64,000 bases of DNA, taken from the NCBI RefSeq assembly GCF_900100085.1, contig NZ_FNEJ01000015.1, forward strand, positions 1 to 64,000, given 5' to 3'. The notes under the pieces were generated by a model. The model saw only the letters and a list, made by a program, of their open reading frames with translations. It made no database searches and was not told the DNA's origin. This stretch comes from Salipiger marinus. GTDB taxonomy: Bacteria > Pseudomonadota > Alphaproteobacteria > Rhodobacterales > Rhodobacteraceae. The first letter of the stretch is position 1; the number at the start of each line of letters is the position of its first letter. Position numbers and translations under genes: made by a program. Positions 42,279 through 52,643 of the stretch are shown here, in pieces.

Positions 42279-43066
42279 GTTGCCACCGTCATCTTTTCGA
42301 TGCCGTAAAGCCGGTCGGCGACCAGCAGCGCGATCACCGCCATCCCCAGCTGCAGCGTCGACAGCGCCGCGATGGAGGGGTCGAACTGGTGTTCCATATA
42401 GGCCAGCATCACCACCGGCAGCGTGTTGGTCTGGGCCGAGCCGAAGAAATAGCTGACCGGCAGGTTGTCGAACGAGGTCAGGAAGGAAAACAGGCAGCCC
42501 GCCGCGATGCCGGGCCGGATCAGCGGCAGCGTCACCTCGCGGAAGGTGGTGATGCGCGAGGCGCCAAGGATCAACGCCGCCTCCTCATAGGCGGGCGGCA
42601 CCGAGCGGTAAACGGCGGTGACGGTGCGGATCACGTAAGGCAGGCAGATCACCGTATGCACGATGCAAAGCGCGGTGAAGGACAGACCGAAGCCGAGCCA
42701 AGACAGGAAGAACAGCGAGGCAAAGCCGATCACGATCATCGGCATGGAGAGCGGCGACAGCAGGAAGGTGGTGATCGCCGTGGCCCAGCCCGACCGCGCC
42801 CGCGACAGGTAAAGGGCCGCCGGAATGCCCAGCAGGCAGCTTGCCACGGTCGCGGTGACGGCCAGCAGCAGGCTGACCTGGAGCGAGTCCATGAAAGGCT
42901 CGTATTCGAAGATCCGCGCGAACCATTTCAGCGACCAGCCGGGGATCGGAAAGGCGGCGTAACCGGCTTCGGTGAAAGAGATCACCACCACCACCACGAT
43001 GGGCAGGATCATGAACGTGAAAAAGGCCACGGTGAAGGCCCAGAGCAGGAGGTCGGTCAGCCGCAT
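42275..43066 (-). CDS. ABC transporter permease, PotC type
   Basis: The 263-residue membrane protein has six segments and the EAA loop AYEEAALILGASRITTFREV, typical of the second permease of spermidine/putrescine/opine-type transporters. It pairs with the neighbouring permease (one-base gap) and the ATPase and binding protein further upstream in the operon. The operon context points to an amino compound or cyclic amide as substrate. Confidence 0.85.
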   Translation of the reverse strand: MRLTDLLLWAFTVAFFTFMILPIVVVVVISFTEAGYAAFPIPGWSLKWFARIFEYEPFMDSLQVSLLLAVTATVASCLLGIPAALYLSRARSGWATAITTFLLSPLSMPMIVIGFASLFFLSWLGFGLSFTALCIVHTVICLPYVIRTVTAVYRSVPPAYEEAALILGASRITTFREVTLPLIRPGIAAGCLFSFLTSFDNLPVSYFFGSAQTNTLPVVMLAYMEHQFDPSIAALSTLQLGMAVIALLVADRLYGIEKMTVAT

Positions 43067-43067
43067 G

Positions 43068-43910
43068 TCACACTCCCTGACGGCGCACGAGGCGCAGTTG
43101 CAGCCACAGGCAGGCCAGCGCGATGACCAGAAGGATCGTGCTCATGGTCGAGGCCAGCGCGAAGTCGCGGGTGGTGTTGAACTGCTGGTAGATCAGCAGC
43201 GGCAGGGTCTGGAACCCGCCCCCCAGCAGGACCAGCGTCACGAAAGACCCGTTCGCGATCATGAACACCAGAATGGCGCCGGTGCCGATGCCGTCCATGG
43301 TCAGCGGCAGCGTCACCTCCCAGAAGGTGCGGAAGCGTGAAGCACCGAGCATCAGCGCGCCTTCCTCCAGCCGCCGGTCGATGCCCTGCAGCACCGAAGC
43401 GATGGAGAGCACCGCAAAGGGCACCAGCACATGCACCAGCGCCGCGATGGCAAGGCCGGGCGTGTTGAGCAGCCGCAGCGGCGCGTCGAGCAGGCCCAGA
43501 TCGGTGACCAGCCACTGGTTCACCAGCCCGCGCCGCGCGAACAGCACCTGCCAGCCGAAGGTGCGCATGATGATCGAGGTCAGCAGCGGCGCGATCAGCA
43601 GGAAGATGATGAGGCCCGACAGCCGCCCGGCCTTGCGCACCAGCACATAGGCCACCGGATAGGCGATGAGCACGGAAATCACCGTGACCGCCGCCGACAG
43701 GATCACCGTTTCCGCGATCACCCCCAGATAGAAGCGGTCGGTCAGAAAGGCGGTGTAGCGCGCGAAGGTCAGCCCGCCCTCTTCGGTCAGGAAGGACCGG
43801 GCGGAATTGTCCAGAAGCGGCATCACGAAAAACACCGCCAGAAAGATCAGCGCGGGGGCCAGCAGCAGCGCGCGGCGGCTGCGGTCGGACAGGGGGGCAG
43901 CTTTGGACAT
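43068..43910 (-). CDS. ABC transporter permease, PotB type
   Basis: The 280-residue membrane protein carries the PotB-like arrangement: N-terminal helix (LLLAPALIFLAVFFVMPLL), LIAYPVAYVLVRK, and the EAA loop RLEEGALMLGASRFRTFWEV. The start at 43910 gives the family's normal length. Gap of 52 bases from the binding-protein stop contains a G+C-rich inverted repeat (CCGCCGG/CCGGCGG) that may protect the upstream mRNA. Confidence 0.85.
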   Translation of the reverse strand: MSKAAPLSDRSRRALLLAPALIFLAVFFVMPLLDNSARSFLTEEGGLTFARYTAFLTDRFYLGVIAETVILSAAVTVISVLIAYPVAYVLVRKAGRLSGLIIFLLIAPLLTSIIMRTFGWQVLFARRGLVNQWLVTDLGLLDAPLRLLNTPGLAIAALVHVLVPFAVLSIASVLQGIDRRLEEGALMLGASRFRTFWEVTLPLTMDGIGTGAILVFMIANGSFVTLVLLGGGFQTLPLLIYQQFNTTRDFALASTMSTILLVIALACLWLQLRLVRRQGV

Positions 43911-43962
43911 GGCGACCTCGGGCGTCAGGGGCTCCCGCCGGCGGACCGGCGGGAGAGGGGCA

Positions 43963-45003
43963 TCACATGCCGATTTCGCGGTTCCAGCGGTCCACCCAGT
44001 CATTGCGGACGCGGGCGATCTCGGCATAGGGGGGCAGGTTCGCCTCGGCCAGCGGGGTGACCCGGGCGGCAAGCTTTTCGCTGTAGACCACTTCGGTATT
44101 GGTCACGCCGTAATTCAGGATCTCGGCGAATTTGGCCTGATTGCCCGCGTCCAGCACCTCGTTCAGGTAATCCCATGCCAGATCAGAGGCGTTCTTGGGC
44201 TTCTGGATCGCCACGGCGGTCATCGCGCCGCCTTCTTCGGGGTTCAGGAAGTCGATCCAGTCGACGCCTTCATCCACATGGTTCCATGTCCGGCCATCGA
44301 AATAGATGCCCAGATCCGCCTCGCCCGAGGCGAGATGGTTGAAGAAATCGTTGGGACCGGCCCAGTAGACCAGATTGCCCTTCATCTTTTCCATGGCCGC
44401 GAAGAACGGATCAACATTGTTGACGTCGCCCCCCAGCGCGTTGTTCAGCGCCCAGAGGAAGAAGATCGTCGTCGGCCCGTAAGAGATCGACGGCACCGAG
44501 GCGATGAATTCCCCCGCCGCCACCCGGTCGACAAAGGCGGCAAAGCTGCGCGGCGGCTCGGCCACCACCTGCGTGTTATAGGTGATGCCGCCCACGCCGT
44601 AATCGAAATAGGTGCCCTTGCCGAGGCAGGCATCGGTGAATTCCTGCGGGATCTTGGCAAGGTTGGGCAGTTTTTCGACGGTGAAATCGTCCATCAGATC
44701 GCCTTCGGCGGCCAGCACGGCCAGATCCGGCGTCATGATGAGCACGTCCAGCGGCGGGTTTTCCGGGTTCGCCTCGACCTGCGCCAGCCATTGCGCGGGA
44801 CCGCCCAGCGACACGGTGGCGGTGGCGCCGGTCTTGGCCTCGAAGGGGGCGACGAAGCAGTCGCGGATGGCCTGTTCCCAGACGCCGCCATAGGCGGTGA
44901 CGTTCAGCACGCGGTTCTGCGCGCGCAGGGGCAGGCCGCTGAGGCCGATCAGGCCCGTCGCCGCGGCGCCGGTGCCAAGGAATCTGCGTCTGTTCAGGGT
45001 CAT
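43963..45003 (-). CDS. PotD-type ABC transporter solute-binding protein with Tat-like signal
   Basis: The 346-residue protein starts with a twin-arginine-like signal (NRRRFLGTGAAATG) and belongs to the spermidine/putrescine-type binding proteins: LNVTAYGGVWEQAIRDCFVA, NPPLDVLIMTPDLAVLAAEG, GVGGITYNTQVV and NHLASGEADLGIYFDGRTW. The start at 45003 is preceded by GGAGAG; 45015 is an upstream alternative. Relatives bind polyamines, thiamine-like or aromatic amines; the operon's hydantoinase genes suggest a cyclic amide ligand. It lies 40 bases after hyuB. Confidence 0.85.
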   Translation of the reverse strand: MTLNRRRFLGTGAAATGLIGLSGLPLRAQNRVLNVTAYGGVWEQAIRDCFVAPFEAKTGATATVSLGGPAQWLAQVEANPENPPLDVLIMTPDLAVLAAEGDLMDDFTVEKLPNLAKIPQEFTDACLGKGTYFDYGVGGITYNTQVVAEPPRSFAAFVDRVAAGEFIASVPSISYGPTTIFFLWALNNALGGDVNNVDPFFAAMEKMKGNLVYWAGPNDFFNHLASGEADLGIYFDGRTWNHVDEGVDWIDFLNPEEGGAMTAVAIQKPKNASDLAWDYLNEVLDAGNQAKFAEILNYGVTNTEVVYSEKLAARVTPLAEANLPPYAEIARVRNDWVDRWNREIGM

Positions 45004-45043
45004 AACTCTCTCCATTGGGGCTGGGCCGTTTTCCGGTTCTGGT

Positions 45044-47035
45044 TCAGAAGCTGCTCAGACAGGTTTCAAGGCGCCTGATGGCCGTCTCGCACTGGGTGTC
45101 GCTGGCCGGGTTGCGCGGAAAATCCGAGGGCAGATCGGCCAGCACGGTGTCATAGATCTCGCGGCGGCGGCTCTGGCGGCGCGCCAGCGGCAGCGCCAGC
45201 AGCGCGGCGTTCAGCCGGTCCATCAGGGCGCTGCCAAAGATGCTGTCCCATGCCTCGCGTTCGGGGCCAAAGACGGTGCCATGGCTGGCGGGGGCGTTGC
45301 GGCGCAGCGCTTCGGTGGCGGCATTGTCCAGCGCCCCGTCGCAGAGCACCACGCCATAGGCGCGCCGGGCGTGGTCGGGGGTGACAAAGCCTGCCGCCAG
45401 ATCGGCCAGCACCGCCTGCGGGTCGCGCGCCATGGGATCGCCCCAGCCGCCCGCGCCGGGGGTGCGGAAGGTGACGATGTCGCCCGCATTGACCTCCAGT
45501 ACGTCGATCTTGCCTAGCCTGCGTTCGCGCGGGCAGCCTTCGTTCACCACCAGCGATCCGGGCAGGCCGGGCTGGCCGCCCGCCTGTCCCCATGGCCGGA
45601 ACATCAGCCGTTCCATGCCCCGGCCAAGGATATGGGTGCCATCGGTCAGCACGCGAAAGCTCAGCCCCATGCCGCAGCCGCCGCGCCATTGTCCGGCCCC
45701 GCCGGAATCGGGGCGCAGCCCGTAGCGCAGCACCTCGACGCCCAGTTCCGCCTCCACCGTTTCCACGGGGTTGTTGGCAAGGTTGGAAATGCCGCTGTCG
45801 CGCCCGTCGACCCCGTCATGGCCATGGCGCGCGCCGGTGCCGCCGATCAGCGGCTCGATCACCTGCACCATGCGCCCGCCCGAGGGTCTGGGCTCGCTCA
45901 TCACGATGGGGATCACCGTGCCGGAGGCGGCGGCGGGCAGCACATCGGGCAGCGCAAGGCCGAAGGCGCCGTTCAGGATGTCGTTCACCCGGATGGCGGC
46001 GGCATGGCGCACCCCGGTGGCGGCGGGTTCCTCGGGGTTCACAAGGCTGCCCTTGGGGGCCGTGATGCTGAGCGGGCGCAGCAGGCCCGCGTTCAGCGGC
46101 GCGGACCGGTCCAGCGTCTGCACCAGCGCCAGCATCCGCAGCGTCAGCCACGCATGGGGCCGCCCGCAGGAGGGAATGTTCATCGCGGTTGCCACCTGCG
46201 GATCGGTGCCGGTGAAATCCAGATGCACGCGCCCGTCGCGGATCTCCACCGTCACCGACAGGCGGACGGGCAGGCGGGTCGCGGCGTCATCGTCAAGATA
46301 GTCGGAAAAGCTGTAGCACCCTTCGGGGATGCGGCGCAGCACCGCCTCGGCCTTGCCTGCGGCATAGGCCATCAGCGCCTCCTGTGCCGCGACCAGATCG
46401 GCCTGGCCGTGCTGGCCCAGCATCTGCGCCACCCGCCTCCGCCCGGTGGCGAGCGAGGCGAGCATGGCGCGGATATCGCCCATATTGGCCTCGGGCGTGC
46501 GGGAATTGGCATCCAGAAACAGCCTGACTTCGGGCGACATCTCGCCCCGGCGCAGCAGCTTCAGCGGCGGGATGCGCAGGCCTTCCTGAAAGATCTCGGT
46601 ATTGACCGGCGAGATCGACGAGGCGACGCGCCCGCCCACATCCGAACAGTGCACGAAGCACCAGCCATAGGCGACGATCTCGCCCTCGTGGAAATAGGGC
46701 TCGATCATGTGCAGGTCGGGCAGATGGGTGGCAAGCCCGGTGGACCGGTAGGGGTCGTTGGTCAGGATCACGTCGCCCGGTTCCAGCGCGCCGCAGGCGG
46801 CCACGGCGGCCTCGATCGTGGGCAGACATTCCAGCCCGACAAAGCCCGACACGCCGATGGAGCGCGGATAGGCGAAGAACCGGCCATCCGCCCCCGCCAG
46901 CGCGCAGGCAAAATCCGCCGTCTCCTTGACGTAAAGCGTGCGGCCCGTGCGCTGCAGGGTCAGGCACATCTCTTCGGTGACGGAGGCGAACTTGTTGCCA
47001 AGGATTTCCAGCAGGACGGGATCAGGCGGGCTCAT
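45044..47035 (-). CDS. hyuB: Hydantoinase/oxoprolinase B subunit
   Basis: The 663-residue protein has HyuB features: LLEILGNKFASVTEEMCLTL, ETADFACALAGADGRFFAYP, NDPYRSTGLATHLPDLHMIE with His/Asp metal-type residues, GYSTSEIN-like VNTEIFQEGLRIPP, GDIRAMLASL and the C-terminal FRTPGAGGWGDP. With HyuA it forms an ATP-dependent ring-opening hydrolase for 5-oxoproline, N-methylhydantoin or related lactams, or an acetone/acetophenone carboxylase-like enzyme. It overlaps hyuA by four bases (ATGA). Confidence 0.88.
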   Translation of the reverse strand: MSPPDPVLLEILGNKFASVTEEMCLTLQRTGRTLYVKETADFACALAGADGRFFAYPRSIGVSGFVGLECLPTIEAAVAACGALEPGDVILTNDPYRSTGLATHLPDLHMIEPYFHEGEIVAYGWCFVHCSDVGGRVASSISPVNTEIFQEGLRIPPLKLLRRGEMSPEVRLFLDANSRTPEANMGDIRAMLASLATGRRRVAQMLGQHGQADLVAAQEALMAYAAGKAEAVLRRIPEGCYSFSDYLDDDAATRLPVRLSVTVEIRDGRVHLDFTGTDPQVATAMNIPSCGRPHAWLTLRMLALVQTLDRSAPLNAGLLRPLSITAPKGSLVNPEEPAATGVRHAAAIRVNDILNGAFGLALPDVLPAAASGTVIPIVMSEPRPSGGRMVQVIEPLIGGTGARHGHDGVDGRDSGISNLANNPVETVEAELGVEVLRYGLRPDSGGAGQWRGGCGMGLSFRVLTDGTHILGRGMERLMFRPWGQAGGQPGLPGSLVVNEGCPRERRLGKIDVLEVNAGDIVTFRTPGAGGWGDPMARDPQAVLADLAAGFVTPDHARRAYGVVLCDGALDNAATEALRRNAPASHGTVFGPEREAWDSIFGSALMDRLNAALLALPLARRQSRRREIYDTVLADLPSDFPRNPASDTQCETAIRRLETCLSSF

Positions 47036-49098
47036 GCCGTGGTCCTTTCAAGGATGAGATTGCCTTGGGCATCGACGCGGGCCGCCCAGCCGGGCAGGAT
47101 GACGGTGGTGGTTTCGGGCTGTTCGACCACGGCGGGGCCGGGCAGATGTGCGCCTTCGCCCAGCTTCTGACGGTCAAACACCGCCGCGTCATGCCACTGG
47201 CCCTTGTGAAAGACCGGCCTGCGGCTGCGCAGCGGCGCGCCGTCCCCCGTGGCCGCAGAGGCGGCGAGCGGGCGGCCCTCGCCGATCATCGCAAGCCGGA
47301 TGGTGCCGATTTCCACCGGTGCCACGGTGTCGCGGAAGCCATAGATGCGCTCATGCTCGCGGTGGAAGGCTTCGGCGTAATCGGCAGCCTCCGCGCCCGG
47401 ATCCAGCGTCACCCGCAGCTCATAGGCCTGCCCGGCATAGCGCATGTCGGCGGAGCGTTCGGCGCGGCGGCCCGCGAGCCCCGGCAGTTCGGCATCAAGC
47501 CAGCTTTCGCCCTCGGCGGTCAGGGCGGCAAACAGCGCCTCGGCGCCTGCGGCGCTGTCTTCGGTCAGCACCTGCCGGAGCGAGCGCACGAAGTCGCGGC
47601 GCAGATCGGCCCCCGCCGCCCCCATGGCGCAATAGGCCCCGGCGGCCTGCGGCACCAGAATGCGCGCGATGCCGATTTCCTCGGCCAGCAGGGCGGCATG
47701 GGTCGGCCCCGCGCCGCCAAAGGGCAGCAGCACGAAGTCGCGCGGATCAAGCCCGCGTTCGGCCATGGTGCGGAACAGCGATCCCGCCATGCCCGCGGAG
47801 GCCACGGCCAGCGCGCCTTCGGCCAGACGCGGCGCGCGGTCGGGGCCGGTCATGCCGATGCCCTGCGCGATGCTGTCCAGCGCCGCACCCGCCGCCGCCC
47901 CATCGAGCGGCATGGTGCCGCCGCCAAAATTCGCAGGGTCAATGAAGCCGCAGGCGATGTAGCAGTCGGTCACCGCCGGATCGGTGCCGCCGCGCCCGTA
48001 AGAGACCGGGCCGGGATGAGCGCCCGCGCTGTGCGGCCCCACCTTCAGCACGCCCTGCGCATCGGCCCAGACGATGGATCCGCCGCCCGCGCCGATGGCG
48101 TTGACATCGACCACCGGCAGGACCAGCGGCAGCCCGCCAATATCGGTGCGCGTGGCGATCCCTGCGACACCCCCCGTGGCCACCGCCATGTCCGACGAGG
48201 TGCCGCCCATGTCGAAGGTGATGATGTTGTCCATGCCCGACTGCGCCGCCTGCCGCACGGCAGCCATCACGCCGGAGGCGGGGCCCGACAGGATGGTTTC
48301 CACAGGCCGCGCCACGGCAGAACCCACCGACAGCGACCCGCCATTGGAAGCCGTGACCAGCAGCGGCGCCGCAACGCCGATGCGCTGCAGCCCCTCGGTC
48401 AGCCGGGTGAAATAAGCGGCCATCAGCGGCTGGATATAGGCGTTGAGACAGGCGACCAGCGTGCGTTCATATTCGCGGATTTCGGGCCAGATCATCGCGG
48501 CAGAGCTGATCTGCACCCCCTCAAGCCGCTGGGACAGACCGGCAGCGATGCGGCCCTCCGCCTCGGGATCGGCATAGCCGTTGAGCAGCATCAGCGCCGC
48601 CGCGTCCAGATCCAGCGCCGCAAGCTCCGCCGCCACCCGGTCAAGCTCGGCAGCATCGGGCGCATGGGTCAGCCTGCCGGTGCGGTCAAAGCGCGCGGCG
48701 ATCTCCACCACCCGGGCGCGGGGCACCAGAGGCACCTCCTTTTCCGCGTGCAGATCGAAGGACGACGGCATGCGGCAGCGCGCGATTTCCAGAATGTCGC
48801 GGAAGCCGCGCGTCACGATCAGGCCGATACGCGCGCCGCGCCGCTGGATGATGGCGTTGAGCCCGATGGTGGTGCCATGCATCAGCCCGCCGACATCGCG
48901 GGCGGTCATCCCCTCGCGGGCAAGGAATTTTTCCAGCCCGTCGATCAGCGCGCGGGACGGATCGTCGGGGGTCGACGGTTCCTTGAACAGCGCCACGGCG
49001 CCGGTCTGGGCATCGGCCATCACGAAATCGGTGAAGGTGCCGCCCACGTCGATGCCGATGCGCAGCCGTCCGGGGGGGAGTTGGGCGGTGTCTGTCAT
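47032..49098 (-). CDS. hyuA: Hydantoinase/oxoprolinase A subunit
   Basis: The 688-residue protein is the ATP-binding partner of HyuB. Motifs include RIGIDVGGTFTDFVMADAQT (ASKHA-type phosphate 1), GLMHGTTIGLNAIIQRRGA, FDMGGTSSDMAV (phosphate 2), GAGGGSIVWADAQG and PFGGAGPTHAALLAEE. It would activate the ring amide with ATP for opening by HyuB. GAGGAG precedes the start. Length fits the separate-subunit bacterial form (the eukaryotic 5-oxoprolinase is a fused chain). Specific substrate cannot be read from sequence. Confidence 0.9.
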   Translation of the reverse strand: MTDTAQLPPGRLRIGIDVGGTFTDFVMADAQTGAVALFKEPSTPDDPSRALIDGLEKFLAREGMTARDVGGLMHGTTIGLNAIIQRRGARIGLIVTRGFRDILEIARCRMPSSFDLHAEKEVPLVPRARVVEIAARFDRTGRLTHAPDAAELDRVAAELAALDLDAAALMLLNGYADPEAEGRIAAGLSQRLEGVQISSAAMIWPEIREYERTLVACLNAYIQPLMAAYFTRLTEGLQRIGVAAPLLVTASNGGSLSVGSAVARPVETILSGPASGVMAAVRQAAQSGMDNIITFDMGGTSSDMAVATGGVAGIATRTDIGGLPLVLPVVDVNAIGAGGGSIVWADAQGVLKVGPHSAGAHPGPVSYGRGGTDPAVTDCYIACGFIDPANFGGGTMPLDGAAAGAALDSIAQGIGMTGPDRAPRLAEGALAVASAGMAGSLFRTMAERGLDPRDFVLLPFGGAGPTHAALLAEEIGIARILVPQAAGAYCAMGAAGADLRRDFVRSLRQVLTEDSAAGAEALFAALTAEGESWLDAELPGLAGRRAERSADMRYAGQAYELRVTLDPGAEAADYAEAFHREHERIYGFRDTVAPVEIGTIRLAMIGEGRPLAASAATGDGAPLRSRRPVFHKGQWHDAAVFDRQKLGEGAHLPGPAVVEQPETTTVILPGWAARVDAQGNLILERTTA

Positions 49099-49101
49099 GT
49101 C

Positions 49102-50193
<1,092 letters not shown>

Positions 50194-50222
50194 GCGGGCT
50201 CCGCTGGCTTTCCCTGCTACGA

Positions 50223-50236
50223 TTGTAGCGCTACAA
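50223..50236. promoter_or_regulatory. LacI-type palindromic operator TTGTAGCGCTACAA
   Basis: A perfect 14-base palindrome with the central CG step typical of LacI-family sites lies between the divergent ATPase and lacI genes. It sits upstream of the ATPase start by 30 bases and could block both promoters. It is the best candidate site for the adjacent repressor. Confidence 0.75.
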
Positions 50237-50327
50237 ATCACATGTAAAGAGAAAATGCGACATGCCCGCGGAAGACTTGCCATTCCCGCCGCGCCGCCGC
50301 ATTTCTTAGGCAGCCAAGAGAGATGTG

Positions 50328-51329
50328 ATGTCCGACGCGCCACGTGCCACCCCCCGAGCCCTGACGATGCAGGATGTCGCCCGGCGCGCGGGTGTGTCGC
50401 CCATGACCGTGTCCAACTGCTTTCGCTACCCCGACCGGGTGCAGGACAAGACCCGCAAGGCGGTGCTGCGGGTCGCGGCGGACCTGGGCTATGTGCCCAA
50501 CATGTCGGCGGGGCTGCTGGCGGCGGGATCCAGCCGGGTGATCGGGGCGGTGCTGCCCTCCATGCGCAACTCGTCGTTCTTCAACTATTCGGCGGGGCTG
50601 CGCCGCGCCGCCGCCGCGCGCGGGCACGAGGTCATCACCATGATCGCGGAATCCCCCGAAGAGGAGTTTTCCGCCGTCCAGACCCTGCTGGGCCTGCGGG
50701 TGGCGGGGCTTGCGCTGGTGGCAGGGCCGCATGCGCCGGATCTGCGGCGGCTGCTGGACCGCTCCGGCATCCCGGTGGCGGAAAGCTGGGGCGCGGAGGA
50801 GGCGATCGGCTGCGGCGTGGGTTATGACGTGGGGGCGGCCAGCCGCGCGCTGACCCGCCATCTGATCGCGCAGGGCCGCCGCCGCATCGGCTTTGTCGAC
50901 ATCTCGGGCGGGGGCGGGCTGCGCTATTCCATGCGGCTGCCCGCCTTCCGGCAGGAGATGTTCGCGGCGCATCTGTCCGATGCGCTGGTGCTGACCGTGC
51001 ATGCCGCTGACGGGTTCGGTTCCGGCGCGCGGATCCTGAACGAGTTCCTGACGCGGGAGCCGCGGCTGGATGCCATCCTCTGCCCCAGCGACGTGGTGGC
51101 GGCGGGGGCGATCTTTGAATGCACCCGCCGCGGCCTGTCGGTGCCCGGGGAAATCGCCGTCGCGGGCTGGGGCGATTACGACATCGGGCGGCAGCTCAGC
51201 CCCTCGCTGACCACGATCGCGCCGTTTTCCGACGAGATCGGCCTTGCCACCGTCGCGGCGCTGCTGGAGGGCACGGGGCCCGGTCTGATCCGCACCCGGT
51301 TCGCGCTGGAACTGCGCGAAAGCGCCTGA
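50328..51329 (+). CDS. LacI-family transcriptional repressor of the hydantoinase operon
   Basis: The 333-residue protein has the LacI DNA-binding start LTMQDVARRAGVSPMTVSNC, hinge segment VADLGYVPNMSAGLL-like, and a periplasmic-binding-like sensor domain (about 65-330) with GAVLPSMRNSSFFNYSAGLR and LDAILCPSDVVAAGAIFECT. It should repress the divergent operon through the nearby palindrome and be released by the imported compound or a product. Start at 50328 is preceded by AAGAGAG; a GTG three bases upstream is possible. Confidence 0.9.
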   Translation: MSDAPRATPRALTMQDVARRAGVSPMTVSNCFRYPDRVQDKTRKAVLRVAADLGYVPNMSAGLLAAGSSRVIGAVLPSMRNSSFFNYSAGLRRAAAARGHEVITMIAESPEEEFSAVQTLLGLRVAGLALVAGPHAPDLRRLLDRSGIPVAESWGAEEAIGCGVGYDVGAASRALTRHLIAQGRRRIGFVDISGGGGLRYSMRLPAFRQEMFAAHLSDALVLTVHAADGFGSGARILNEFLTREPRLDAILCPSDVVAAGAIFECTRRGLSVPGEIAVAGWGDYDIGRQLSPSLTTIAPFSDEIGLATVAALLEGTGPGLIRTRFALELRESA

Positions 51330-51434
51330 GCCTTGGGTGCGGCAATTCCCGCCTTGCGCGAAGGGCCTGCGATGCTATCCCTCGCCGCCAATGACCATGG
51401 CGCCGCGTCCGCCGCCCTGAGATAGGAGTTTGTG

Positions 51435-51902
51435 ATGATCCGTTGCCTGCCGCTACTGCTGCTGCTGGCCAGCCCGCTGGCCGCGCATGATCTTGTGTCC
51501 GGGGATCTGCACATCATCCACCCGTCCATTCCCGACCCGCTGCCCACCGCGCGCTCTGCCGCAGGCTATATGGCGATCTCGAATGACGGGGCGGAGCCCG
51601 AGGCGCTGATCGAAGTGCGCACGCCCTTTGCCGAACATGCCACCCTGCACACCACGATCTTCGAGGAGGGCGTGGCGCGGATGCGCGGGCTGGAGGAACT
51701 GGTGATCCCGGCGGGCGAGACCGTCAATCTGGAACCGGGCGGCATCCATGTCATGTTCATGGGTCTGAGCGGTCCCGCCGATGAGGGCGACATGATCCCC
51801 GCAACGCTGGTCTTCCGCAACGCGGGCGAGGTCGAGGTCGAGTTCATGGTCGATCCCGCGCAGGGCGGCGGTCACTCGGGCATGGACCATTCCGGCCACT
51901 GA
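51435..51902 (+). CDS. PCu(A)C-type periplasmic copper chaperone
   Basis: The 155-residue protein has a signal peptide (cleavage near LAAHD) and the PCu(A)C motif H-x10-M-x21-H-x-M: HTTIFEEGVARMRGLEELVI followed by EPGGIHVMFMGL. The mature protein ends with a His/Met-rich tail (GGGHSGMDHSGH) that may add copper binding. It delivers Cu(I) to cytochrome oxidase or handles periplasmic copper. TAGGAG before the ATG at 51435 decides the start over the GTG at 51432. It stands alone, 105 bases after the lacI gene. Confidence 0.88.
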   Translation: MIRCLPLLLLLASPLAAHDLVSGDLHIIHPSIPDPLPTARSAAGYMAISNDGAEPEALIEVRTPFAEHATLHTTIFEEGVARMRGLEELVIPAGETVNLEPGGIHVMFMGLSGPADEGDMIPATLVFRNAGEVEVEFMVDPAQGGGHSGMDHSGH

Positions 51903-51998
51903 GCGGCACAAAACGCTCGGCTTTGTCGAGACTTTGCCGTTAGATGCGCCCGAGACCGGACCGGGGCGGTCCGGCGCGGGCGAGGAGGCAGAGCCGAC

Positions 51999-52628
51999 AT
52001 GATCGATCTTTACACATGGTCCACCCCCAACGGGCGCAAGGTGTCGATCCTGCTTGAAGAGCTGGGGCTGGACTACCGCGTCCATGCCATCGACATCGGC
52101 AGCGGCGCGCAGAAGGCGCCGGAGTTCCTGCGCATCAACCCCAATGGCCGCATCCCCGCCATCGTCGATCAGGACAACGGGCTGGCGCTGATGGAATCCG
52201 GGGCGATCCTGTGGTATCTGGCGGAAAAGCACGGCGCCTTCCTGCCCGCGCAACCCGAGGACCGGATGCGGGTCATGGGCTGGCTGATGTGGCAGATGGG
52301 CGGCTTCGGGCCGATGCTGGGGCAGGCGCATCACTTCCTGCATTTCAACCCCGGCAAATCCGCCTATGCCGAAGAGCGGTTCGGGGCCGAGGTGCAGCGG
52401 CTTTACGGCGTGCTTGACGCGCAGCTGGCGCAGGGCCCCTATCTGGTGGGTGATTATTCCATCGCCGACATGGCCTGCTGGCCTTGGGTGGCGCGCCATG
52501 CGTGGCACGGGGTCGATCTGGCGCAATATCCACATGTGCGCGCGTGGTATCAGCGCCTGCGCGAGCGGGACGCGGTGCAGCGCGGCTATCACGTGCCCTC
52601 GAATGCCGGAGAGATCCCGCAGGGCTGA
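51999..52628 (+). CDS. Glutathione S-transferase, nu-class (YfcG/YghU-like)
   Basis: The 209-residue protein has the thioredoxin-like domain (IDLYTWSTPNGRKVSILLEE with the TxN motif of the nu class; NPNGRIPAIVD; LMESGAILWYLAEK) and the C-terminal domain with MGGFGPMLGQAHHF and VGDYSIADMACWPWV. Nu-class members have disulfide-bond oxidoreductase activity rather than conjugating activity. GAGGAGG lies upstream of the start. It ends 15 bases before the convergent metR-like gene. Confidence 0.88.
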   Translation: MIDLYTWSTPNGRKVSILLEELGLDYRVHAIDIGSGAQKAPEFLRINPNGRIPAIVDQDNGLALMESGAILWYLAEKHGAFLPAQPEDRMRVMGWLMWQMGGFGPMLGQAHHFLHFNPGKSAYAEERFGAEVQRLYGVLDAQLAQGPYLVGDYSIADMACWPWVARHAWHGVDLAQYPHVRAWYQRLRERDAVQRGYHVPSNAGEIPQG

Positions 52629-52643
52629 TGCGGCACCGCGCGC

